Shown in pieces: positions 1 through 7,900 of a stretch of DNA of 15,056 nucleotides. Both the position numbers and the translations under genes were made by a program. The notes under the pieces were generated by a model. That model saw nothing but the letters and a program-made list of their open reading frames with translations. It ran no database searches and had not been told where the DNA came from. The DNA is from an uncultured bacterium (GTDB lineage Bacteria; Bacteroidota; Ignavibacteria; Ignavibacteriales; Melioribacteraceae). The stretch spans positions 1-15,056 of the forward strand of contig CALDDL010000203.1 of NCBI GenBank assembly GCA_937936675.1. Direction: 5' to 3'. How positions within the stretch are numbered: the stretch's first letter is position 1; the number at the start of each line of letters is the position of its first letter.

Positions 1-39
1 ATCAAACCTACGCGGTTTTTCTGTTACTGTACCGTTCAT
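1..39 (-). CDS. 5' end of an unidentified gene (partial, runs off left edge)
   Basis: Reading leftward from an ATG at 37-39, the minus strand is open for 13 codons to the window edge (MNGTVTEKPRRFD). A purine-rich Shine-Dalgarno-like stretch (GAGGGTGAG) lies just upstream with about 7 bases between its GAGG core and the ATG. The transporter gene upstream on the same strand ends in a terminator at 156-186, so the roughly 115 bases between would hold this gene's own promoter. The visible peptide is too short to identify. The inference rests only on the start codon, the ribosome-binding site and the open frame; a chance reading frame cannot be excluded. Confidence 0.4.
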   Translation of the reverse strand, partial: MNGTVTEKPRRFD

Positions 40-155
40 TTCTCACCCTCATGAGTTATGTATGGTTTATGTTTTTTCCTTCTTGCGGGCGTTCAAAAAA
101 TAGCAATTTTAATTATAAAAGTAAAGGAAAGAATGTGCCGTAGAACAAACAGGAT

Positions 156-186
156 AAAAGAAAAACCCTCGACCACGAGCCGAGGG
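156..186 (-). terminator. Rho-independent terminator of the MFS transporter gene
   Basis: Ten bases beyond the transporter stop codon, the minus strand has a perfect 6-bp GC-rich stem (CCCTCG at 181-186 pairing with CGAGGG at 166-171) around a 9-base loop. It is followed at once by a U-rich run (TTTTTCTTTT on the minus strand, 156-165). This is a textbook intrinsic terminator and separates the transporter from the gene starting at 39. Confidence 0.85.
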
Positions 187-195
187 ATGTTAAAA

Positions 196-1464
196 TTATT
201 TTTTCTTAACAAACATGCGATTATAGAAATACATCAACAGAGTAGCAAGAAGTCCGACTCCTGTCATTACAATGAAAACCATTTGTGGATTATTACCATT
301 TATAGCATATTCTTGATATAACCAACCACCAAAAGGATCTCCTACGAAGCGAGCGATTGCAATAGGTAGGAAAGCGTATCCTTGAAATAATCCTTGTTGT
401 CCAGCGGGTGCAATTTCTGAGATGTATTCATAATATCTAGGTGCCTGAATCATTTCCCCGATAGAAAATGCAGCGATTCCCGCAATGATAGTTATTATAC
501 TAGGATAGATACCAATAATTATCCATATAAGACTTGAGACCGCAAAACCTGTCAGAATTGCGTGTGGAGTAGAAAGTTTTTTTGTTAATAAATTAACAGG
601 AATTTGTAATAGGATAATTGCTCCAGCACCAGCCCATGATTGAATAATTTCATAGGGTGCATCCTTACTAATAAAATCAACTATATAATATGGGACAATA
701 ATAAATTCCTGCCAGAAAATTATCCAATAAAGCGAATAGATCATTAAAAAGATCATAAACTTATAATTTGCTAAAACCAGTACTAAGTTTTGTAATTTCT
801 TTGCTAAAGTCTCTGAAGGCACTGCTGAGGTTTCTTGATTTACTACATCCTTGTATAAAAATATATTTACAATAACCATCGCTGCGCAGCTAATTGAAGA
901 GACTAAATAAACAAATTCATTACCAAAATTATTTCTGACAAAATAAGCAATCGTAGGTCCTATCATTGCTCCTACATTTACAATCCAATAATAAACTGCG
1001 AAACCTAAAGATTTTGATTCTGGTTTTGAGGCAACTGCAACGGTTCCAAGCACAGATGGTTTAATAAATGAACCACCGAAAGCAGTTAATAATAAGAATA
1101 TCATTAGAAGCCAATACCTATCTAATCCATCATAAGCACCTGCAAATGCGCTCATTCCCACTGAACCAATTAAAAAATATCCTAAAGCCAAAACAGTGAA
1201 AGCAACATTAAAAGCTCTTTTAAAGCCCCATTTATCTGCTAATGTCCCACCCAAAATTGGAAGCAGATAAATCATACCTCCAAAGATACCCGATAGAGTT
1301 CCAGCTTGTGATTCAGAAAACCCTAAATCATTTCGCATGTAAATCATAAAAACAATTTGCTGACCGTAATAAGCTAATCTCTCAAATAATTCCATTCCAT
1401 TGGCTACCCAAAAAGAAGAATGGAAGCCACTTTTGAACTCATTGAGCTTTTCTGCAATTTTCAT
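196..1464 (-). CDS. MFS transporter of the POT/PTR (proton-dependent oligopeptide transporter) type
   Basis: Predicted inner-membrane secondary transporter of 422 residues with about 12 hydrophobic segments. The first helix carries ELFERLAYYG (residues 25-34), matching the ExxERFxYYG signature of POT transporters, whose Glu and Arg residues take part in proton coupling. The loop after helix 2 has GGTLADKWGFKR (72-83), the MFS/POT GGxLADrxxG motif. Known family members import di- and tripeptides with protons; the substrate here is inferred from the signature only and could differ. An in-frame TTG at 1510-1512 would add 16 residues, but the ATG at 1462-1464 has a good GAGGA Shine-Dalgarno 5 bases upstream and gives a normal N-terminus. 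The gene is monocistronic, divergent from the sugar-modification pair, and ends in a strong terminator. Confidence 0.85.
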   Translation of the reverse strand: MKIAEKLNEFKSGFHSSFWVANGMELFERLAYYGQQIVFMIYMRNDLGFSESQAGTLSGIFGGMIYLLPILGGTLADKWGFKRAFNVAFTVLALGYFLIGSVGMSAFAGAYDGLDRYWLLMIFLLLTAFGGSFIKPSVLGTVAVASKPESKSLGFAVYYWIVNVGAMIGPTIAYFVRNNFGNEFVYLVSSISCAAMVIVNIFLYKDVVNQETSAVPSETLAKKLQNLVLVLANYKFMIFLMIYSLYWIIFWQEFIIVPYYIVDFISKDAPYEIIQSWAGAGAIILLQIPVNLLTKKLSTPHAILTGFAVSSLIWIIIGIYPSIITIIAGIAAFSIGEMIQAPRYYEYISEIAPAGQQGLFQGYAFLPIAIARFVGDPFGGWLYQEYAINGNNPQMVFIVMTGVGLLATLLMYFYNRMFVKKK

Positions 1465-1622
1465 GTATTCCTCAGAAATTGATTTTGTGAAAATAAAAAC
1501 TAATTCAATCAAATGCTTTTAATAAATCAAATCTCGAAAAAATAATTAGTATAACTATTTCATTATATTTAATTTTGTTGAGCAATAAAATAATTTCTCC
1601 ACATAAACTAATAGAGGGCACT
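1465..1622. promoter_or_regulatory. Divergent intergenic region with the promoters of the transporter and of the sugar-enzyme pair
   Basis: This 158-base, very AT-rich gap separates two genes read outwards, so it must carry both promoters. I could not identify a -10/-35 pair or a Bacteroidota-type TAnnTTTG element with enough confidence to place a start site. Both genes have clear Shine-Dalgarno sequences at its ends: GAGGA before the ATG at 1464 on the minus strand, and AGAGGG at 1613-1618 before the ATG at 1623. Confidence 0.5.
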
Positions 1623-2201
1623 ATGAGTTTTTTTAAGCATGAATCGGCTTATGTCGATGATCCGGTTGAAATAGGTGAGGGCACTAAAATATGGCACTTT
1701 AGTCATGTCCAATCAGGATCCAAAATTGGCAAAAACGTAGTAATTGGTCAAAACGTTAATGTAGGCAATAATGTTATTATCGGTAATTTTGTTAAAATCC
1801 AAAATAATGTTTCTGTCTATGAAGGAGTTACATTAGAGGATTATGTTTTTTGCGGACCATCAATGGTCTTTACGAACATACTCGATCCGAGAAGTAAATA
1901 TCCGCAAGTAGGAGCAAAATATTATCTTAAAACCGTTGTAAAAGAAGGTGCTTCACTTGGAGCTAATTCCACAGTTGTGTGCGGGCATGATATAGGTAGA
2001 TTTGCATTTGTGGGAGCCGGTGCAGTAGTTACGAAAAACATTCCTGATTTTGCACTGGTAGTTGGTAATCCTGCTCGCATTGTCGGGTGGGTTTCTGAAG
2101 CAGGAAGAAAACTTCATTTTGATAAAGATGGTTTTGCATTCTGCGAGAAGGCGAATAAAAAATACAAATTAGAAAATGGTATTGTTAAGGAGGTAGAATA
2201 A
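1623..2201 (+). CDS. WbpD/WlbB-type UDP-sugar 3-N-acetyltransferase (left-handed beta-helix)
   Basis: Predicted cytoplasmic acetyl-CoA-dependent enzyme that acetylates the C3 amino group of a UDP-2-acetamido-3-amino-2,3-dideoxy-glucuronate-type sugar. The 192 residues match the usual WbpD/WlbB length. Hexapeptide repeats of the left-handed beta-helix run through residues 10-75 and 100-165 (for example VEIGEGTKIWHFSH and IGKNVVIGQNVNVG). The block QNNVSVYEGV-x-LEDYVFCGPSMVFTN (60-85) is the family hallmark; its last Asn corresponds to the Asn reported as important for catalysis in WlbB, as far as I recall. ORF calling could start at a TTG at 1575, but the ATG at 1623 has AGAGGG upstream and gives the family N-terminus. 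Its stop overlaps the next start by one base, so the two are co-translated. Assignment to this subfamily is strong; the exact sugar is inferred. Confidence 0.88.
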   Translation: MSFFKHESAYVDDPVEIGEGTKIWHFSHVQSGSKIGKNVVIGQNVNVGNNVIIGNFVKIQNNVSVYEGVTLEDYVFCGPSMVFTNILDPRSKYPQVGAKYYLKTVVKEGASLGANSTVVCGHDIGRFAFVGAGAVVTKNIPDFALVVGNPARIVGWVSEAGRKLHFDKDGFAFCEKANKKYKLENGIVKEVE

Positions 2202-3367
2202 TGAAAGTTCCTTTATTGGATTTGAAACCGCAATATTTAGCATTGAAAGATGAAATTGATGCCGCAATGGCAAGAGTTGTTGATTCGCAATATTTTATTA
2301 ATGGTCCGGACGTAGCAGGGTTAGAAAAAGATATTAATGAATATATTGAATGTAAGTATTCAGTTGGTGTTTCCTCTGGTACAGATGCTTTATTATTAGC
2401 ATTGATGGCAATAGATATAAAACCGGATGATGAAGTAATTGTCCCTACTTATTCTTTCTTTGCAACTGCAGGTGTTGTTGCTCGTTTGAATGCAATTCCT
2501 GTTCTTGTGGATTCAGACCCGGTTACTTTTAATATTGACCCTTCTAAGATAGAAGAAAAGATAACAGAAAAAACTAAAGCGATAATTCCTGTCCATCTGT
2601 ACGGTCAATCTGCAGATATGGATGCAATTATGGAAATTGCTAATAAACACAATCTGATTGTAATCGAAGATGGGGCACAAGCAATTGGAGTTCAGTATAA
2701 AGACGGAAGAAAAGTCGGAACGCTCGGACATATAGGTTGTTTCTCATTTTTCCCATCAAAAAATCTAGGTTGTTTTGGAGATGGTGGAATCTGTACCACA
2801 AATGATGAAAAACTTTATCATACAATGAAAATTATGAGAATGCATGGTGCAGAACCTAAGTATTTCCATAAAGTAATAGGCGGTAATTTTAGGATTGATA
2901 CACTTCAGGCAGCGATTCTTAGAGTTAAATTACCGCATCTTGATTCATGGTCAGAAAAACGGCGCCATAATGCACAGTTGTATTCTAAGTTATTTATTGA
3001 AGCTGGTTTAGCCGAAACTGAGGGGATAACAATTTTGGACGAAAAGAATCAAGTTCTTTTACCAAAAGCGATTTATAAAGAGACAGGGAATAAAAATTAT
3101 CATATCTATAATCAGTATATTATAAGAGTTGAAGATAGAGATGGAATGCTAGATCATCTTAGAAAAAACGATATTGGATGCGAAGTTTATTATCCGGTAG
3201 CATTTCACCGTCAAGAGTGCTTTGCATATCTTAATGCCGATGATAAAGATTTTCCTGTTTCAAATTATGCTGCAGAACATTCTCTAGCTTTGCCTATTTA
3301 TCCTGAACTTACTAACGAACAGATTAAATTCGTTGTTGATACAATATCTGAATTTATAAAAAAATAA
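2201..3367 (+). CDS. WbpE-type PLP-dependent sugar aminotransferase (DegT/DnrJ/EryC1/StrS family)
   Basis: Predicted cytoplasmic enzyme that transfers an amino group, usually from glutamate, to a 3-keto UDP-sugar, the step before the upstream acetyltransferase. The 388 residues are a full-length DegT/DnrJ/EryC1 fold. Visible landmarks are SSGTDAL (58-64, phosphate binding), IEDGAQA (155-161, the Asp that holds the pyridine nitrogen) and FFPSKNLG (183-190) with the Schiff-base lysine at K187. The C-terminal part has YYPVAFHRQECF, common in WbpE-like members. Translation is set up by a perfect AAGGAGGT (2187-2194) inside the end of the upstream gene, and start and stop overlap as TAATG. WbpA, WbpB and WbpI counterparts are not in the window. 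Other DegT-family sugar aminotransferases are possible, but the acetyltransferase partner favours the WbpE role. Confidence 0.88.
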   Translation: MKVPLLDLKPQYLALKDEIDAAMARVVDSQYFINGPDVAGLEKDINEYIECKYSVGVSSGTDALLLALMAIDIKPDDEVIVPTYSFFATAGVVARLNAIPVLVDSDPVTFNIDPSKIEEKITEKTKAIIPVHLYGQSADMDAIMEIANKHNLIVIEDGAQAIGVQYKDGRKVGTLGHIGCFSFFPSKNLGCFGDGGICTTNDEKLYHTMKIMRMHGAEPKYFHKVIGGNFRIDTLQAAILRVKLPHLDSWSEKRRHNAQLYSKLFIEAGLAETEGITILDEKNQVLLPKAIYKETGNKNYHIYNQYIIRVEDRDGMLDHLRKNDIGCEVYYPVAFHRQECFAYLNADDKDFPVSNYAAEHSLALPIYPELTNEQIKFVVDTISEFIKK

Positions 3368-3383
3368 AATAATTCCTTGAAAT

Positions 3384-3407
3384 CCCCCTTAAATTTATTT
3401 GAGGGGG
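3384..3407. repeat. 10-bp palindromic hairpin downstream of the aminotransferase
   Basis: CCCCCTTAAA (3384-3393) pairs with TTTGAGGGGG (3398-3407), with one G-T wobble and a 4-base loop. It lies 16 bases after the aminotransferase stop. The right side is followed by AGAAGGG rather than a T-run, so it is not a standard intrinsic terminator, though it may stabilise the transcript end or act as a weak terminator. Its C5/G5 form resembles short dispersed intergenic palindromes seen in Bacteroidota/Ignavibacteria genomes, which is a recollection and not tested here. Confidence 0.6.
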
Positions 3408-3512
3408 AGAAGGGAAATGGAAATACTCTATATCCGAATAGTTGCATTTATTTTCTCAAATGACTATTTATGTAGAATAAACTTTCTAAGTTTTATTTTC
3501 TTAGGGTGCATT

Positions 3513-4868
3513 ATGGATATTAAATCAATTACAATATTCCTATTCCTCCCGATACTTTTATACTCACAATCTCATTCAATCATAATAGATGGCAATCCAT
3601 CAGATTGGATCGGGACACCTTCAAGCACTATTCATGGTACAACTTATTCAAGCGGCGAATGGATTTATACGGGAGAAGCGAATGATACGAGAACTGCTTC
3701 AGGGGTATTCTGGGTTAAAAATGTTGATATTACAGAAGTACGGTTCGCAACTGATGGCACAAATTTTTTAGGACTTATTAAAGTTAATAATATTGGCGCA
3801 ATTGAACTCGCAATTTATTCTATTGCAATTAATAATGGCACCGGAAAATGGAATTGGATAGGAGATGATAGTGAATCAAAATTTGGATATGATGTTCAAA
3901 GGGCAAGTATCAATATCGATATTCATTGTATCACCGAAGGAACAGCCAACATTCCGCGAATAGAATTAAATACCGGAGACGGATGGAATTTCCCTTCAAA
4001 TAATGCGGTTGTTAATTATACTCTTGAAAATAATTGTATTGAGTTTTCTATTCCTTTAAATGAAATAGGACTAGTATTTAATAGCAATATTAATGTTACG
4101 CTGGCAACATTTTTTAGAAATGAATTTAATGCTCCTTATGTTTCTAATAATGAAAAAGATAATACTTATAACTTGGAAGGTTCAGATGCATTTGATGTAA
4201 TGACTCCGGGTGCTCCCGAGGGTAATGTATTAGAAAGAGAATATTATCTTATTTACGAAATCATTCAATATTTTGCACAAATTGATCTTTCACAAGCACC
4301 ACTTCCAGTTGAATTAATTTCTTTCGAAGGCAATTTTATTAATAAAGCAATTTACCTTAATTGGGAAACTGCGACTGAAGTAAGTAATTATGGCTTTGAG
4401 ATTTTACGTTCGCAGAAGGGAGGCAGGTGGGAAAAGATCGGTTTCGTTCCCGGTCATGGAAATTCAGCTTCTCCAAATCAATATTCGTTTATTGATAAAA
4501 TTGCTACGATTGGAGAATATTCTTACCAACTAAATCAGATTGATTTAGATGGTACTTCTGAATTAAGTGAGATTATTAATATTAAAGCAGGAGAATTGAT
4601 TACTCCCTTATTATTAAATCAGAATTATCCCAATCCATTTAATCCAAGAACACAAATAAATTTCGCTGTAAAAGAGAAATGTAATTTAAAATTGATAGTT
4701 TATGATTTATTAGGAAATGAAGTAGCAACTTTGTTTAATGGAGAAGTATTACCTAATATAATATATAAATCAGAATTTGATGGTTCTAATTTATCTAGCG
4801 GAATTTATTTCTATCAATTAATTACACCATCAAAAATCGAAGTAAAAAAAATGCTATTAATAAAATAA
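3513..4868 (+). CDS. Secreted T9SS cargo protein with CBM9/DOMON-like N-terminal region and C-terminal sorting domain
   Basis: The 451 residues begin with a signal peptide (charged MDIK, hydrophobic core ITIFLFLPILL, probable cleavage near YSQ at 17-19). Residues about 22-260 open with IIIDGNPSDW, the typical start of CBM9-like/DOMON-like domains in secreted proteins, and are otherwise beta-rich. A fibronectin-III-like segment follows (LPVELISFEG, LNWETATEVSNYGFEILRS) at about 264-360. The last 85 residues form a type A T9SS sorting domain: NQNYPNPFNP, YDLLGNEV, LSSGIYFYQL and the basic KKMLLIK end. An in-frame ATG at 3399 would put 38 residues ahead of the signal peptide, so the ATG at 3513, with a weak AGGGTG upstream, is preferred. 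The ligand is unknown. The protein should cross the outer membrane via T9SS and be attached to or released from the surface. It is convergent with the giant surface protein gene. Confidence 0.8.
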   Translation: MDIKSITIFLFLPILLYSQSHSIIIDGNPSDWIGTPSSTIHGTTYSSGEWIYTGEANDTRTASGVFWVKNVDITEVRFATDGTNFLGLIKVNNIGAIELAIYSIAINNGTGKWNWIGDDSESKFGYDVQRASINIDIHCITEGTANIPRIELNTGDGWNFPSNNAVVNYTLENNCIEFSIPLNEIGLVFNSNINVTLATFFRNEFNAPYVSNNEKDNTYNLEGSDAFDVMTPGAPEGNVLEREYYLIYEIIQYFAQIDLSQAPLPVELISFEGNFINKAIYLNWETATEVSNYGFEILRSQKGGRWEKIGFVPGHGNSASPNQYSFIDKIATIGEYSYQLNQIDLDGTSELSEIINIKAGELITPLLLNQNYPNPFNPRTQINFAVKEKCNLKLIVYDLLGNEVATLFNGEVLPNIIYKSEFDGSNLSSGIYFYQLITPSKIEVKKMLLIK

Positions 4869-4897
4869 AAAAAGGCGGCTAAATCAGCCACCTTTTT
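4869..4897. terminator. Bidirectional intrinsic terminator between two convergent T9SS cargo genes
   Basis: The stem GGCGGCT (4874-4880) pairs with AGCCACC (4886-4892) with a single C-A mismatch and a 5-base AAATC loop. It is flanked by A5 on the left and T5 on the right (4893-4897), so both strands give a GC stem followed by a U-run. It starts directly after the stop of the plus-strand gene and lies about 40 bases past the stop of the minus-strand gene. Confidence 0.85.
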
Positions 4898-4939
4898 AAT
4901 CATGAGTTTAACTCTATAGAATCAACATACTTACATCTA

Positions 4940-7900
4940 TTACTTCATCAATAACATCTTTTTTGTTATAGTAACATTATTACCGGTTAATCTATATATA
5001 TACATTCCGCTTGATAGTCTGCTTGCATCGAATGATACTTTATGAATTCCGGCACTTAATTCGTTATTTACTAATTCTGCAACTTCTTCACCAAGAACGC
5101 TATAAACCATCAATTTATACATACCTCCTTGAGGCAATGCAAATTGAATTGTAGTTGTTGGGTTGAACGGATTTGGATAATTTTGTTCCAATCCAAATTC
5201 TGTTGGGATTATTGAGTTTTCGTCAATATCCGTAGTTCCTCCGCTTCTTGAGAAGAATACTTCACCTTCTTTTGTTCCTACAAAAAGATCCTGTGTGCTT
5301 GGATTAACAAATATAGAGCTTACGCCAAAACCACCCATTCCAAGTGAAGTCCAAGTGGCACCATTATCTTTAGAAACAGAAACGCCGCTTGTCCAAGATG
5401 CAGCATAAACATAACCACTATTATCAACTACTAAAGAGTAGATAAAAGGTGCGTTGAGTGTGGTAACTTTATTCCAATTAGTTCCGCCATTAGAAGAGAG
5501 ATATAATCCGTCTCCATAAGTACCGGCATAAACATAATTGCCTGATGATGCAACAGTCCAAGCGAAGTTATAACCAAGATTTACTTTACTCCAAGAAACG
5601 CCGCCATTTAAGGTAACGAATACACCACCACCGAAAGAAGTAACAAATGCTTTCTCTGCCGATACAGCTTCGATTGTATTCATAGCTAATAAATTATAAC
5701 ATCCATCAACAGAATGTAACCATGTAGCACCAAAATCAGTTGAAGTATAAACACCATTACCCCAAGTTGCTGCAAAAATACGTGTTGTAGAACCAGTTGT
5801 TCCAATAGAGATTGAATGAACATCCATTCCCGAAAGGGAAGTCAAGGTCCAACTTGATCCATTGTATTTATAAAGTCCTTTTTCTGTAGCAGCGAAGATA
5901 AGATTATCATTAACTACTTTTAATGACCAAACAAATCCAACTGACATACCTTGATTTATTTTTGTCCAGCTTGTTCCTTGATTAGTGGAGATATAGATAT
6001 TTCCACCCCAAGTGCCGGCATAGATTGCTGTATTGCTATAAGCCAAAGTATAGACAATCTCACCGAAACCGAATCCACATAGATTCTCCCAATTTCCGCC
6101 GGTATTGCCACCATTATTCCCGCCATTGTTGCCACCGTTATTTCCACCATTGTTTCCTCCATTATTGGAAGTAACAGGCTTAATTAATACCGAAGAATTA
6201 TTGTTAGTAAGGTCTGGATCAACTGTTGTAATTGCAGAAATCGAAGCTATATTAGTGATCTCTTTTTCATAAGGTATATTGCCGATAAATGGAGCAAGAT
6301 TAAACTGACCTGAACCTGTCATTGATTTAACAATAACCTGACCGTTAACAACTCCTGAAGGGAAATTAAGGTCAGCAAATGGAGCTAAAATAGTTCCACG
6401 AACATCAATTCCCTGAATTCTAAGAGATGTTGCTTCATAGAAATTATATAAAACATTATTAATTGCCGTTCCATTTACTTGAAGTCCGCCTGACCAGCTT
6501 ACATTTGTTCCATTGATATTAACTAGAACAACCGAACCATTAGGAACATCTATAGTAAAGCTATTTGCTGTGGATAAATCACTTCCAAGAACGCTGAAAA
6601 CATTCATGAATGGATCTGTACCGGTTAAGGTTAATCCACCCCATTTCAGTTCAACTGTTCCTGTCGATTGATAATTTCCCAATGTTGTCGATAGATTTTC
6701 AAGTGATACTTTTGCAACTGAAAAATCTATTACAGTATCTTTTCTAACGGTTCCGTTGGTAACTGATACAGAACTTTTTGGAAGATTTGAATTATTTGCA
6801 AAAACTACGTTACCATTATAAACGCTACCGCTAACGTAATTTAAGTCTCTTCCAACAATTAAAACATCACCGCTATTATTAGAAAGTTTATCACCAATAC
6901 TGTATGCTCCAAGATTTGCATCTCTTCCAACTGCTACCTTTCCTTCTGTATCAGATGAAGGTTGATTCAAATCTTCGATAACGAAAAGATTATAATCTTT
7001 TGCGATTCCTAGATCGAAAGTGGAGCTATTAATCTCTTCGCAATTTACCTTAACGGTTATATTCAATGTTGCAAAAGCACCGTTGTTTAATTCACCTATT
7101 ACCCATTTACCTGTAAGTGTATCATAGGAACCAATACTTGCCGAATGAGAAACATATTCTAATCCGGAAGGCAATATTTCAGTTGCCTCAATTCCTTTTC
7201 CTTTGTCGGGACCTAAATTTGTAACTTTTATCTGGTAAGTAATTTGACTTCCGCAAACAGGATTAGAATTACTTACTGATTTTTCTATTTTTATATCAGC
7301 TACTTTATCTTCATACATACCAGCATCTAAATTTGTAACAATATCGCCTGTATTATATGTAATGCACTCCGTTTTGCCATCACTAGGATTTGCATCAGAA
7401 TCAAAATTATCATTTGTTCCAAGGTCTTTTGTTGTATAATTAAGACCGTTTGGAAGGATAAATTGAACGTAGTAACTTCCGGAAAGAAGATTGGTAAAAG
7501 TATAATTACCATTGGCATTTGTTACGGTTTCTTTTAAGAAAGTGCCGTCACAACTGAATAATTTTACAGTAACACTATCAATTCCAGTTTCACTTGGATC
7601 TTGAATTCCGTTCTGATTTTCATCATTCCAGACCTTATCACCAAGTAAACCATTTGGTTTGAAGCCCGCATCGATATTTGTATTTCTTTCACCGGCAGCA
7701 AGTGTAAATATTTCTGTTTTACCGGTTGAAGGATTTGCATCCGAATTTTTCGCTCCGTTTAATCCGGCGCCGTCTGCATTAGCTGTTGTAAAGTCATATA
7801 CAGATGAAGGTACAAATTCAACTTGATAATTACCTGGCAAGAGTCCTAAGAATTTGTAATTACCATTAGCATCAGTTGTTGTTGAAGCAACAAAGTTGCC

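Noticed and set aside
58..321. Plus-strand 87-codon open frame at the left end
   Set aside because: It runs through the transporter terminator and antisense to the end of the transporter gene, has no credible ribosome-binding site and a low-complexity Lys/Ile/Ser-rich composition.
3399..3512. N-terminal extension of the 451-residue T9SS protein from the ATG at 3399
   Set aside because: This would place 38 residues before a clear signal peptide; the region overlaps the palindrome at 3384-3407 and the ATG at 3513 is the natural start.
5956..6162. 68-codon minus-strand frame over the NNGG repeat
   Set aside because: It is a shifted reading of the 12-bp repeat region inside the giant surface protein gene; the repetitive composition is a by-product of the real frame.
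6095..6166. CRISPR-like regular repeat
   Set aside because: The unit is 12 bp with no spacers and is in frame with a coding sequence; it encodes a Gly/Asn linker.
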